Of a DNA stretch of 33,685 bases, positions 7,450 through 17,100 are shown in pieces. Below the pieces are notes generated by a model. It did not search any database, was not told the origin of the DNA, and saw nothing but the letters and a program-made list of their open reading frames with translations. Origin of the DNA: Streptomyces roseus (lineage in GTDB: Bacteria > Actinomycetota > Actinomycetes > Streptomycetales > Streptomycetaceae); NCBI RefSeq assembly GCF_001044425.1, contig NZ_LFML01000126.1, positions 186,178-219,862 on the forward strand, read 5' to 3'. The position numbers were made by a program, and so were the translations under genes. Each line of letters opens with the position of its first letter. Position 1 is the first letter of the stretch.

Positions 7450-9048
7450 ATGTCACGCACGCCCCTGATCAGCAGCGTCCGGGTGCTCGGAGCGCCGGCC
7501 GAGCGCCACGAGGAGATCCTGACGCCCGAGGCCCTCGAGTTCATCGGCCGGCTCGACTCCGCCTTCGCGGACCGCCGTCTGGAAGTCCTCAAGGAACGCC
7601 GTCGCCGCTGCGGGAACCTGGCCTCCGGGACGCCGCTGGACTTCTCCCGCGCCACGGCCGCCGTCCGCGCCGACGCCGACTGGCGTGTGGCCCCGCCCGC
7701 CCCTGGTCTGGCAGACCGCCGAGTGGAGATCACCGGCCCGCCGGAGCGCCGTATGGCGATCAACGCGCTGAACTCCGGCGCGAAGGTCTGGATGGCCGAC
7801 TTCGAGGACGCCACCGCCCCCACTTGGAACAACGTCATCGGCGGTCAGCTCAACCTGCTCGACGCCATCGAGCGGCGCATCGACTTCACGACTCCCGAGG
7901 GCAAGGAGTACCGTCTCGGCGCTGACCTGGCGACCATCATGGTCCGCCCGCGCGGCTGGCACCTCACCGAGGAGCACCTGGAGATCGACGGGCGGCCCTT
8001 GTCCGCCTCCCTCGTCGACTTCGGCCTGTACTTCTTCCACTGCGCCCAGCGGCAGATCGACGCCGGCCACGGCCCGTACTTCTACCTCCCCAAGCTGGAG
8101 AACCGGTACGAGGCCCGACTCTGGAACGACATATTCCTCCTCGCCCAGGAACTCCTCGGCATCCCCCGCGGCACCGTCCGCGCCACCGTCCTCATCGAGA
8201 CGATCACCGCGGCGTTCGAGATGGAGGAGATCCTCTACGAACTGCGCGAGCACAGCGCCGGCCTCAACGCCGGCCGCTGGGACTACCTGTTCAGCCTGCT
8301 CAAGACCTTCGGCCACCGCACCGACTTCCAACTGCCCGACCGGGCCGCGGTCACCATGACCGCCCCGTTCATGCGGGCGTACACCGAACTCCTCGTCCGC
8401 ACCTGCCACCGACGCGGGGCGCACGCCATCGGCGGCATGGCCGCCCACGTCCCGAGCAAGGACCCGGAGGCGAACGCCGCCGCGTTCGCGAAGGTCCGCC
8501 TCGACAAGGAACGCGAGGCCGAGGACGGCTTCGACGGCTCCTGGGTCGCCCACCCCGGCCTCGTCCCCCTCTGCCGTGAGGTCTTCGACGGCGTCCTCGC
8601 GGACCGGCCGAACCAGCGGGAACGCACCCGGGAGGACGTCGAGGTCACCGCCGCCGACCTGCTGTCCCTACGCCGTATCGCGGCCCCGCCGACATCCGAG
8701 GGCATCCGCTCCAACGTGGCCGTGGCCCTGCGCTACTTCGACGCCTGGCTGCGCGGCAGCGGCGCCGTCGCACTGAACGGCCTGATGGAGGACGCCGCCA
8801 CCGCCGAGATCGCCCGCGTCCAGATCTGGCAGTGGCTGCGCCACGACCGCGTTGACCGGAGTACGGTCATCGACCTCCTTGACGCCGAATGCGCCGCCTT
8901 GGAGGCCGAGGACCCGCAGGCACTCGCCCTCGAAGCCCGAGAGGTCTTCGTGGACTCCGCACTCTCGGTGCAGCTCCCGCTGTTCTTCACGCCCGAGGCC
9001 TACACCCGCCACCTGGTCCGCCGCGTCCCCGCGGAGGTGAACGCGTGA
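7450..9048 (+). CDS. aceB: Malate synthase A type
   Basis: Condenses glyoxylate with acetyl-CoA to malate, the second step of the glyoxylate bypass. The start ATG 7450 (MSRTPLISSVRVLGAPAER) follows GAGGAGAAGAACCTC. At 532 residues it is the normal A-form length. Seen: WMADFEDATAPTWNN, the KLENRYEARLWNDIF helix, ATVLIETITAAFEMEEILYEL, the malate synthase signature REHSAGLNAGRWDYLFS at about 265-280, IGGMAAHVPSKDP, and the C-terminal helical domain with FDAWLRGSGAVALNGLMEDA and FFTPEAYTRHLVRR. Its TGA (9046-9048) overlaps the next GTG start as GTGA, so the following dehydrogenase is probably translationally coupled. A decayed second copy of its C-terminal domain lies at 10786-11125. Confidence 0.96.
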   Translation: MSRTPLISSVRVLGAPAERHEEILTPEALEFIGRLDSAFADRRLEVLKERRRRCGNLASGTPLDFSRATAAVRADADWRVAPPAPGLADRRVEITGPPERRMAINALNSGAKVWMADFEDATAPTWNNVIGGQLNLLDAIERRIDFTTPEGKEYRLGADLATIMVRPRGWHLTEEHLEIDGRPLSASLVDFGLYFFHCAQRQIDAGHGPYFYLPKLENRYEARLWNDIFLLAQELLGIPRGTVRATVLIETITAAFEMEEILYELREHSAGLNAGRWDYLFSLLKTFGHRTDFQLPDRAAVTMTAPFMRAYTELLVRTCHRRGAHAIGGMAAHVPSKDPEANAAAFAKVRLDKEREAEDGFDGSWVAHPGLVPLCREVFDGVLADRPNQRERTREDVEVTAADLLSLRRIAAPPTSEGIRSNVAVALRYFDAWLRGSGAVALNGLMEDAATAEIARVQIWQWLRHDRVDRSTVIDLLDAECAALEAEDPQALALEAREVFVDSALSVQLPLFFTPEAYTRHLVRRVPAEVNA

Positions 9049-9929
9049 ACGCCCTCTCGCAGCCTGCCGGTATCCGGCGTGTCGGAGTCGTCGGCGGGGG
9101 CCAGATGGGCGCGGGCATCGCCGAGGTGTGCGCCCGCGCCGGCCTCGACACCGTCGTCGCCGAAGCGGACGCCACCGCCGCCCGAGCGGCCGGACACCGC
9201 GTGGCCGTCTCCCTGGAACGAGCCGTCCAGCGCGGCAAGCTCGACCGCCTCTCCGCCGAGGACACCCTGGCCCGCCTCGTCTTCACCGGAGACCTGGAGG
9301 ACCTCGGTGACCGGCAGCTCGTCATCGAGGCCGTCACCGAGAACCCCGAAGCCAAGACGGAGGCCTTCGCGGCCCTCGACAAGATCGTTGCGGATCCGCA
9401 GGCCATCCTCGCCACGAACACCTCGGCCATTCCGATCATGCAGCTGGGCATGGCCACCGGCCGCGCCGACCGGGTCGTGGGACTCCACTTCTTCAACCCC
9501 GTCCCCGTCCTCCCGCTGGTCGAGGTCGTCTCCTCGCTCCACACATCGGCGGACACCCTCGCCGCAGTCGAGACGTTCGCCCGCGACACCCTCGGGAAGA
9601 CCACGGTCCGGTCCCAGGACCGGGCAGGTTTCGTCGTCAACGCGCTGCTGATCCCGTACCTGCTCTCCGCCATCCGCATGGCCGAGTCCGGGTTCGCGAG
9701 CGCCGCCGACGTCGACGCCGGCATGGAACTGGGCTGCGCCCACCCCATGGGCCCCCTCAAGCTCGCCGACCTGATCGGCCTCGACACCGTCGCCGCGATC
9801 GCCGAGTCGCTGTACGAGGAATTCAAGGAACCCCTGTACGCCCCGCCCCCGCTGCTCCAGCGGATGGTGCAGGCCGGGCTGCTCGGCCGCAAGAGCGGGC
9901 GCGGGTTCCACACATACGGCCGGGTCTGA
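9045..9929 (+). CDS. hbd: 3-hydroxyacyl-CoA / 3-hydroxybutyryl-CoA dehydrogenase
   Basis: An NAD(P)-dependent oxidoreductase interconverting 3-hydroxyacyl-CoA and 3-oxoacyl-CoA. The start is GTG 9045 (VNALSQPAGIRRVGVVGGG), with GGAGG at 9033-9037 inside the aceB end; this decides the start over upstream in-frame codons. It is 294 residues, the length of the single-function enzyme. The Rossmann motif is GGGQMGAGIAEVCARAG with acidic VVAEAD. The catalytic segments LATNTSAIPI and VGLHFFNPVPVLPLVEVV (His) follow. The dimer domain has DRAGFVVNALLIPYL and MELGCAHPMGPLKLADLIGLD. It forms an operon with aceB (GTGA overlap). The context suggests channelling acetyl-CoA from 3-hydroxybutyrate or fatty acids into the glyoxylate bypass, but the exact substrate length cannot be read from sequence. 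Confidence 0.92.
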   Translation: MNALSQPAGIRRVGVVGGGQMGAGIAEVCARAGLDTVVAEADATAARAAGHRVAVSLERAVQRGKLDRLSAEDTLARLVFTGDLEDLGDRQLVIEAVTENPEAKTEAFAALDKIVADPQAILATNTSAIPIMQLGMATGRADRVVGLHFFNPVPVLPLVEVVSSLHTSADTLAAVETFARDTLGKTTVRSQDRAGFVVNALLIPYLLSAIRMAESGFASAADVDAGMELGCAHPMGPLKLADLIGLDTVAAIAESLYEEFKEPLYAPPPLLQRMVQAGLLGRKSGRGFHTYGRV

Positions 9930-9987
9930 GGGGCCCGGCACCGCTCCGGAGCTGAGGGTGCGCCGGAGGTACGCGGGGACGCTGGGA

Positions 9988-10011
9988 GTGCGGCGAGTGG
10001 TGTCGTCGCAC
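9988..10011 (+). terminator. Hairpin after the aceB-hbd operon
   Basis: GTGCGGCGA (9988-9996) pairs with TCGTCGCAC (10003-10011) around a six-base loop, with one G-U pair in the plus-strand RNA. It lies in the 100-bp convergent gap between hbd and the folP-like remnant. The wobble becomes a mismatch in the opposite RNA, so it probably serves the plus-strand operon. Confidence 0.45.
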
Positions 10012-10029
10012 CCCCACCGTTCCTCATGC

Positions 10030-10789
10030 TCAGCCGGCCGCAGTGATCGCACGGACAACCCGGACCGCGTCCGCCGTCGCACGGGGGTCATGGACCCTGA
10101 CGGCCCACGAGCCCTGGTAGGCGGCGATCGCAGACAGGGCGGCCGTGGCGGCGTCCCGGCCGTGTGCGGGCGGCGGTGTGCCGTCCGCGTCGGCCAGGAT
10201 GTGTCCGAGGAACCTCTTCCGGGAGCCCGCGACCAGGACGGGACGGCCCAGCGAGCACACCTCGCCCAGGCCGGCGACCAGGCTGAGGTCGTGCTCGGCC
10301 CGCTTGGCGAACCCGAGCCCCGGGTCGATCACCAGCCGCTCCAGGGGGATGCCCCCAGCCACCACGGCCGCGACTCGGGCACCGAGTTCCGCGACGACCT
10401 CGCGCCAGGACCGCGCCCGCATCGATCGCCCGTGCGGCGACGGAGGCGCGCATGGTGTCGACGGACACCAGGACACCTTCGGCCGTCAGGTCCCGAACGA
10501 CCGGGATGACGCGCCGCAACTCCTCCTCCTCGTCGACACGAGAGGCCCCGGGGCGTGTCGACTCACCGCCGACATCGACCAGGTCGGCGCCCTCGGCCAC
10601 GAGATCCAGACCGCGCTTGACGGCAGCTGCCGCGTCGAACCAGTGACCGCCGTCCGAGAACGAGTCAGGGGTCACGTTCACAACGCCCATGACCGCGCAC
10701 CGGTCCCACTTCGGCAACCCCGCGAGGACGCGCTCCTCACGGCCGCTCGTACGCGAGGTACCTGCCGTACGGGCGCTGGGCGAACTCAC
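10030..10789 (-). pseudogene. folP: Dihydropteroate synthase paralogue remnant (internal deletion plus frameshift)
   Basis: The N-terminal half is a clear dihydropteroate synthase: MGVVNVTPDSFSDGG, DLVDVGGESTRPGA, VSVDTMRASVAARAIDAGA. Immediately afterwards the frame is lost at about 10405-10415. The C-terminal half continues in another frame with SWREVVAELGARV, RLVIDPGLGFAK, VLVAGSRKRFLG and RDAATAALSAIAAYQ, ending in TGA 10032-10030. The stretch that should lie between (NDVSGG, the MHWRG-type substrate loop and neighbours, roughly 45 residues) is absent. This is therefore a deletion, not a simple sequencing indel, and the protein cannot be a normal enzyme. The GTG start (10789-10787) overlaps the stop of the malate synthase remnant as GTGA, evidence of a former operon. 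A functional folP elsewhere in the genome is expected. Confidence 0.85.
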
Positions 10790-11125
10790 GAGGACACCAC
10801 CGCACGGCGGACGAGGTGACGCCGATACGCCTCGGGGGTGAAGAAGGCAGGCAAGTCACGCATGGCGATCGACCTTTCGAGGACATCACGAGCCTCTGAC
10901 ACCCGCGCCCCGGGCTGCTCCCGGGCCAGAGCCGCGGACTCGGCGTCCACGGCCCGCGCAGCTCCTCCCGGGAGATCAGGCGATGCCGCGTCCACTGCCA
11001 GAGCCGGGCTCGGGCGATCTCGGCCGTGGCAGTGTCCTCCAGCAGGCCGTCCAGGGCGACGGCCCCCGTCCCCGCAGCCAGGCATCGACGTACCGCAGTT
11101 GACGTGCAGGGTGTTCCGCTTCGCC
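10786..11125 (-). pseudogene. C-terminal remnant of a second malate synthase
   Basis: Three successive frames together encode the C-terminal domain of malate synthase. These are LRYVDAWLRGRG (around 11098-11063), then AVALDGLLEDTATAEIARAR followed by LWQWTRHRLISREEL, and then AVDAESAALAREQPGA to FFTPEAYRRHLVRRAVVSS with TGA 10788-10786. The same segments occur in the intact enzyme at 8700-9040 (DAWLRGSGAVALNGLMEDA, FFTPEAYTRHLVRR) but differ at many residues. This was therefore an older paralogue, not a recent duplicate. Only about 110 residues remain; upstream lies the metE terminator at 11179-11214, so the first four-fifths of the gene have been deleted. At least two frameshifts are visible, near 11060 and 10955. 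Confidence 0.85.
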
Positions 11126-11178
11126 ACCTGAGACCTTCCCGTCTGCCGGGCTTGCGTCGCTGCTGTCCGGTCGTGGCC

Positions 11179-11214
11179 GGTCCGGGCCGGGCGCCGAGGC
11201 GCCCGGCCCGGACC
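11179..11214 (-). terminator. metE terminator: near-perfect 36-bp palindrome
   Basis: A stem of 16 bp (11179-11194 with 11199-11214) closes a CGAG-type tetraloop; every position pairs. It starts nine bases past the metE stop. Being fully symmetric it could act in both directions. Confidence 0.75.
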
Positions 11215-11222
11215 GCGCCGCA

Positions 11223-13547
11223 TCAGCCGTTGTCGACTTCGAGCTCCGCCCTGACCTCGCGGGCGGCGGCGACGAGGATCTCCAGGGAGGCGCGGGTCTC
11301 GGGCCAACCACGCGTCTTCAGACCGCAGTCGGGATTCACCCACAGCCGCTCGGCGGGGATGGCGTCCAGCCCCTTGCGCAGGAGGCCCGCGGCCTCGTCG
11401 GTGCTCGGGATGCGGGGGGAGTGGATGTCCCAGACACCGGGTCCGGCCTCACGGGGGTATCCGTGCTCGGCCAGTTCGTCCGCGACCTGCATGTGGGAGC
11501 GGGCGGCCTCCAGGCTGATGACGTCGGCATCGAGGTCGTCGATGGCCTGGACGATGTCGCCGAACTCGGCGTAGCACATGTGGGTGTGGATCTGGGTGTC
11601 CGGCCGCACGCCACTGGTGCTGAGCCGGAACGACTCGGTGGCCCAGGCCAGGTACTCCGCGTGGTCCGCCGCCCGCAGGGGCAGGGTCTCGCGCAGCGCC
11701 GGCTCGTCGACCTGGATGGCCGAAGTACCCGCTGCCTCCAGGTCGTTCACCTCATCGCGCAGGGCGAGCGCCACCTGGCGGGCGGTGTCCCCGAGCGGCT
11801 GGTCGTCGCGTACGAACGACCAGGCGAGCATGGTGACCGGACCGGTGAGCATGCCCTTGACCGGCTTGGACGTCTGACCCTGCGCGAACGTCGTCCAGCG
11901 GACGGTCATCGGCTCGGGCCGGGAGATGTCTCCGGCCAGGACGGGCGGGCGGACGTAGCGCGTGCCGTAGGACTGCACCCAGCCGTGCTGGGTGGCGACG
12001 TAGCCCGTCAGCTGCTCGGCGAAGTACTGCACCATGTCGTTGCGCTCGGGCTCGCCGTGCACCAGCACGTCGACGCCGGTCTTCTCCTGGAACGAGATCA
12101 CCTCGCGGATCTCGTTCTCGATCCGCTCCTCGTACCCGGCCGCGTCGATCCGGCCGGCCCGCAGGTCGGCACGGGCCACGCGCAGCTCGTCGGTCTGCGG
12201 GAACGAGCCGATGGTGGTGGTGGGCAGCACCGGTAGCCCCAGGTGGGCGCGTTGCGCGGCGGTGCGCTGTGCGTAGGGCTGGGAGCGCCGTCCGTCCGCA
12301 TCGGTGATCGCGGCGGTGCGGGCGCGGACGGCGGGGTCGTGGGTGATGGCGGAATGGGCGCGCGAGGCGAGGTCGGCGCGGTTGGCGGCCAGCTCGGCAG
12401 CGATCACGTGGGTGCCCTGGGCGAGGCCGCGGGCGAGGGTGCTGATCTCGGTGGTCTTCTGCCGGGCGAAGGCGAACCAGCGCCGGATCTGCGGGTCGAT
12501 GTCCCGTTCGGCGTTGGCGTCGAGCGGGACGTGCAGCAGGGAACAGGACGCGGCGACATCGACCTGGTCGGCGAGGCCCAGGAGGGTGCCGAGGGTGGCC
12601 AGGGACTTCTGGTAGTCGTTGATCCAGATGTTGCGGCCGTTGACTACGCCCGCGACCAGGCGCTTGCCCGGCAGCCCGCCGACCGCGGCGAGGGCGTCGA
12701 GGTTCGAGGCGGCGGAGTCGGTGAAGTCGAGGGCCAGACCCTCGACCGGGGCGGCGGCGAGGACCTGGAGGGCGTCGCCGAGCCGGTCGAAGTACGAGGC
12801 CACGAGCAGCTTGGGCCGGTCGGTGGCCCCGCCCAGCTCACGGTAGGCGCGGGCCGCGGCGTTCAGGTCGGCCGGGGTGCGGTCCTGGACCAGGGCCGGC
12901 TCGTCGACCTGCACCCACTCGGCCCCGGCAGCGCGCAGGTCGGCCAGGACCCGGGCGTAGACGGGCAGCAGCCGGTCGAGCAGGGTGATCGGCTGGAAGT
13001 CGGCGGCCACGCCGGGGGCGGGCTTGGCGAGCAGCAGGTAGGTGATGGGGCCGACGAGGACAGGGCGGGCCGCGTGGCCCAGCGCGAGGGCCTCCTTCAG
13101 CTCGGCGACCTGCTTGGTGGAGTCGCCGGCGAAGACGGTGTCGGGACCGAGTTCGGGCACCAGGTAGTGGTAGTTGGTGTCGAACCACTTGGTCATCTCC
13201 AGCGGGGCCACGTCCTGCGTGCCGCGCGCCATCGCGAAGTAGCCGTCGAGGGCATCGGCGGCGGTGGCCTCCCGGTGCCGCTCGGGGACGGCGCTGACCA
13301 TCACACTGGTGTCCAGGACGTGGTCGTAGTACGAGAAATCACCGGTCGGCACCTCGTGGATGCCCGCCTCGGTCAGCTGCTGCCAGTTCGAACGGCGCAG
13401 GTCGGCTGCGGTCTGCCGGAGGGCGTCGGCGGTGACGCGGCCCTTCCAGTAGCCCTCGATGGCCTTCTTCAGTTCGCGGTTCTGACCCTGGCGAGGGTAG
13501 CCGTACACGGTGGCTCGTGCTGCCGCGGCTGCGGGCTTCGCTGTCAC
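11223..13547 (-). CDS. metE: Cobalamin-independent methionine synthase (MetE)
   Basis: Transfers a methyl group from 5-methyltetrahydropteroyl-triglutamate to homocysteine without vitamin B12. The GTG start 13547-13545 (VTAKPAAAAARATVYGYPR) has AAGGAGAG just upstream and matches the usual N-terminus; the frame is open further up. At 774 residues the length is normal. Seen: YPRQGQNRELKKAIEGYWKG, MTKWFDTNYHYLVPEL, VQVDEPALV, the linker LPVLPTTTIGSFPQT, the HGEPERNDMVQYFAEQL block, and the zinc ligands IHTHMCYAEFG (His, Cys) and VNPDCGLKTRGW (Cys). The neighbours in the window are unrelated in direction. A cobalamin riboswitch 180 bases upstream indicates repression when B12 is plentiful, the known logic where a B12-dependent MetH also exists. 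Confidence 0.97.
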   Translation of the reverse strand: MTAKPAAAAARATVYGYPRQGQNRELKKAIEGYWKGRVTADALRQTAADLRRSNWQQLTEAGIHEVPTGDFSYYDHVLDTSVMVSAVPERHREATAADALDGYFAMARGTQDVAPLEMTKWFDTNYHYLVPELGPDTVFAGDSTKQVAELKEALALGHAARPVLVGPITYLLLAKPAPGVAADFQPITLLDRLLPVYARVLADLRAAGAEWVQVDEPALVQDRTPADLNAAARAYRELGGATDRPKLLVASYFDRLGDALQVLAAAPVEGLALDFTDSAASNLDALAAVGGLPGKRLVAGVVNGRNIWINDYQKSLATLGTLLGLADQVDVAASCSLLHVPLDANAERDIDPQIRRWFAFARQKTTEISTLARGLAQGTHVIAAELAANRADLASRAHSAITHDPAVRARTAAITDADGRRSQPYAQRTAAQRAHLGLPVLPTTTIGSFPQTDELRVARADLRAGRIDAAGYEERIENEIREVISFQEKTGVDVLVHGEPERNDMVQYFAEQLTGYVATQHGWVQSYGTRYVRPPVLAGDISRPEPMTVRWTTFAQGQTSKPVKGMLTGPVTMLAWSFVRDDQPLGDTARQVALALRDEVNDLEAAGTSAIQVDEPALRETLPLRAADHAEYLAWATESFRLSTSGVRPDTQIHTHMCYAEFGDIVQAIDDLDADVISLEAARSHMQVADELAEHGYPREAGPGVWDIHSPRIPSTDEAAGLLRKGLDAIPAERLWVNPDCGLKTRGWPETRASLEILVAAAREVRAELEVDNG

Positions 13548-13727
13548 GGAACTCTCCTTCGCGAGATGTGTCCAGAACATCCCGGACGACGGGACGCGGA
13601 CGCGAAGGGACGACAGAACGCGCGGACCACGTTGCGGGAAAGGACACCGCACGTGCCGCTCGCTGTGTACGCCGACCCGCCCACGAGGTCACCGGGACAT
13701 CCGCGCGCGGAATCGTCCGCGTGCGGG

Positions 13728-13945
13728 CAACGGGCAGGTCTTCGGACTCGCGGGCACGCCTGCCGGTCTCCCGGCGGGCACCTACTGGCCGTCGCTTCCC
13801 AGGACCGTTGTCCGGTCCCAGTGCGTATGACGGCGGTCGTTCCCGCTCACCGCTGCGGGGCAGTCCCGGATTCCCACCGGGTTCCCTCTTACGACGCATC
13901 CCGCCTGGCGGACGGGGCGAACCAGCTGCACCGGCCACCCTAGGG
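13728..13945 (-). ncRNA. Cobalamin (B12) riboswitch upstream of metE
   Basis: Read on the minus strand, the segment shows the class signatures in order. AAGAGGGAA with GGTGGGAATCC (about 13891-13867) comes first, then CTGCCCCGCAGCGGTGAG (about 13861-13844). CACTGG follows near 13822-13817, then GGGAAGCGACGGCCAGTAGG, and finally the B12 box AGTCCGAAGACCTGCCC at 13748-13732. The order and spacing match the adenosylcobalamin riboswitch family. It ends about 180 bases before the metE GTG. I did not resolve the expression platform. Edges are approximate because the closing P1 stem was not assigned with confidence. Confidence 0.9.
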
Positions 13946-14091
13946 TGGCTGACGGCCTCCGGGCGAGCCATGTCCGCCATTCGGACGCTGGAATGAGACG
14001 GTCCGGATGGTGGTCCGATCCCAGCTGGACGTTGGCGTGCCCGGCGGACGGGGGCGACGCCCGGGTGGCCCGCCGGCTGACACGGCCGACG

Positions 14092-14122
14092 GCCCGGCCC
14101 TCCGCACAGCGGAGGGCCGGGC
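14092..14122 (-). terminator. Terminator hairpin after the giant LamG gene
   Basis: A perfect 14-bp stem (14092-14105 with 14109-14122) with the three-base loop ACA. It begins eight bases after the stop codon of the giant gene at 14130. Confidence 0.7.
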
Positions 14123-14129
14123 GCAGGGG

Positions 14130-17100
14130 TCAGTTGTCCAGGCCGAGGTAGCGGGTCAGGTATTCGGTGATCTCGCCGGCGTGGGGTACCAGTTCGGGGA
14201 GTTGGGCGGCCAGGGCCTCACGGGTGGCCGTGGCCAGGGCGCCGGTGGTGGCCGCGGTGCGGACGTACGGCTCTAGGCGCTTGATCAGCTCGTAGTTGCT
14301 GTCGATGTTCTCGGCTCGCATCGCCCTCTCCAGGGGCGGTGCGCCGGGCGGCGGGACGGGCGCGAGCACCCGGCTGACGTAGGTGACCCGGTGCAGGATC
14401 CGCCAGCACGGGGGTTTGGCCGAGCTCTGCCGGGTCTGGCGCAGGGCGGCGGCGTCGGGGGCGTCGCTGCCCGCCAGCCAGAGCGGGTCGACGACCTTGT
14501 GGTAGAAGTCGTCGAAGTTGGCGCTGGTCTCGCCGAGGTAGAAGGTCAGGAAGCGGTAGGCGTCCACCTTGCCCGGCACCAGGACCGGCTTGCCCGCGGC
14601 GTGTGCCCTTGGCCCGGGTGACGCTGAACCCGCTGCTCCTGGAGGCGTCGAGGTGGACCGACCAGCCCAGGCCCAGGGCGCCGAAGCTGAGGTCCATGGA
14701 GCCGCCGAACATGCTGGTGAAGTCGTAGGAGCCGGAGGTGGTCTCGCTGACGGCGTCGGTGGCCTCGGTGGTCTCGGCGAAGAAGCCGCCCTGGGCGGTC
14801 CAGACGTAGGTGTTGACCAGGTCCCGGTGCGAGAAGCCGGTGGCGGCGGCGCTGCCGGTGGTGCCCTTCGCGCCCTCCTGCGGTTCGGCGGACATCCCCA
14901 TCGTCCGCAGCACCGCTTTGGCCTGTGCCTGCACCTGGTCGTTGCCCGTGTGGTGGCCGGCCTCAGTGGAGACCGATTCGTAGAAGGCGTGCAGCCGCTG
15001 CTGGTCGCGGGTGATGCGGCGCTTGAGCGCGTACGCGTCGCGGGGTTTGAAGTAGCTGTACTCGCCGTAGCGGGTGGCGGTGGGGTAGTCGGGATCGGTG
15101 ACCTTGCCTCGGTCGTCGAAGCCGACCGCCCCGTCCAGGGTGCCCTGCTTGGTGTAGCGGGGGTTGATCGGGAAGTGGATGACGTTCCAGTCCCGGGGGA
15201 TGTCCGGGTTGGGCAGCATCCGGTAGGCGACCAGCGCGCCGGTGTGGGCCAGGCGCAGCGCGAAGACGTCGGCGGTCTGCGACTGCACCAGCGCCATGCC
15301 GGTGTTGGCGGGGACGTACCGCCGGCCCACAGAGGAGTTCAGCACCTTCGCGGGGTCCTCGGTGTAGCCGGTCAGGGCCAGCTTCGTCTTGTGCGCGGTG
15401 TTCCTGCCCTGGCTGACCTTGGTGTCCTCGCTCCACGTGTTGGAGAACTCCAGGCTGCCCGTCCCGGCCAGCTTCAACTGGCCCTTGGCCAGCGGGCTCG
15501 CTGTGCCGAAGCCGGCCGGCGCGGTGATCGTCAGGGTGTCGGCCTCGGTCTCGCCGCCGAGCGCGAAGTTGAAGGCGGTCCGTACGCTCTCGGTCTTGCT
15601 GGCGGACAGGCTCTGTACGACCTGGTCGGCCTCGGTGAACTCCACCGAGGACGCGGCCGGGTAGCCGTCGGGCTTGTCGGTGAGGTTCTCCGAGGGCACG
15701 GGCGGGGCGCCCTCGACGTAGCCCATCAGCTGCGGGTCGAACTGGGCCTGGCCGACCCACTCGGTGATCAGGTCGCCCACCTTGTACCCGGTGACCAGGT
15801 GCCAGCGGCCGTTGCGGACGAATCCGTAGCAGCGCTTGAGGACGCCGACCGCCTCGCCCTTGGCGTCGAACTGGAGGTCGGCGTACTCGGTGGCGCCGGG
15901 TGCGCCGGCGATGGTGTCGTGGAAGGGGGTGCGGACGTCGGCGAGCGCCGAACGCACCTCGGCGGTGTCGGTGGACACGGGGGCGGTGGACAGCAGGATG
16001 CGCGGCCGCTTGGCGGAGAAGCCCAGGTTGTTGCCGCGCAGGCCCTCGTCGCGCACCGAGGTGCTGTCGGGTGCGGTGGAGTCCCGGTCGAACGGCCAGT
16101 AGCCGAGCAGGCTGCTTGTCGCCGCGCAGGCGCGTGAAGAGGTTGTCGTGGATCTGCTCCCGGGTGCGGACGGTGCGCCAGATCCGCACCTCCTCCAGGG
16201 TCCCGGTCAACAGGTCCACCGGCTTGCCCCCGGCCAGGCCCGCCCCCAGGGTGAGTTGGACATCGCCGAAGGGGGCCTTGTCCTGTGCGGTCGTAGGTCC
16301 TTCGGAGAGCAGGTCGCCGTTGCGGTACACGCGCAGGGGACTGGCCGTGGGATCGACGTCGCGGGTCCAGCGGGCGCCCCGCAGCTTGGCGGGGAAGGAA
16401 CCGGAGATGTCGGAGGTGACGTTGCCGGCGTTCTCGTCGAAGGGCCAGCGGGCCAGGAGTCCCTTCTCGCGCGGGGTGACCGGCAGCCCCAACTGGACGG
16501 CCGGCCGGGCGGAGTTCCACAGCCGTACCTCGCACAGCACGCCGCGCAGTCCCCGGCCGATGATCAGCTCGGCGGTGTTCGACTGGGCGCCGGGGCCGCC
16601 GTACACATGGCTGCCGGCCGCGACGCCGCCGAGGTAGAAACGGATGTCCTGCTCGGGGCGGACGCCCGCGTTCGCCTGGCTGGCGGCGGACACTTCGGGC
16701 TTGCGGCGCTGGCGCACCACGGTCACCCGCTCCAGGACGCCGGGTGTCACGGCCCGGTCGGAGGTGTACCGCACGGCCTTCCCGTCGGCCTCGGCGAAGG
16801 CGAACTCCAGCCGTCCGTCGGCCAGTACGCCCAGCTGGTACGGGACGCCCTCGCGGCCGCCGTCGACGACCGCGTCCTTCGCCAGGATGCCCATGGGCGT
16901 GCCGAGACGGTCGAGCTGGACGAACGCCTCGATGGTGAGGTCCTCCAGGACGTCCAGCGAGTTCTGCGGGGCCACCGACAGGCCCTCGGAACCGTCCAGG
17001 CGCAGCGCCCAGGACTGGGTGAACGTCGCGGCGAGGTGCGCCCATTCGTTGCACGGGAAGCGCTCCGCCGAGCGGAAAACCCGGTCGCCCACCCGCGCCA

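Noticed and set aside
12243..13943. Plus-strand open frame of about 566 codons over metE and its leader
   Set aside because: Antisense shadow of metE, which has full family motifs, and of the riboswitch.
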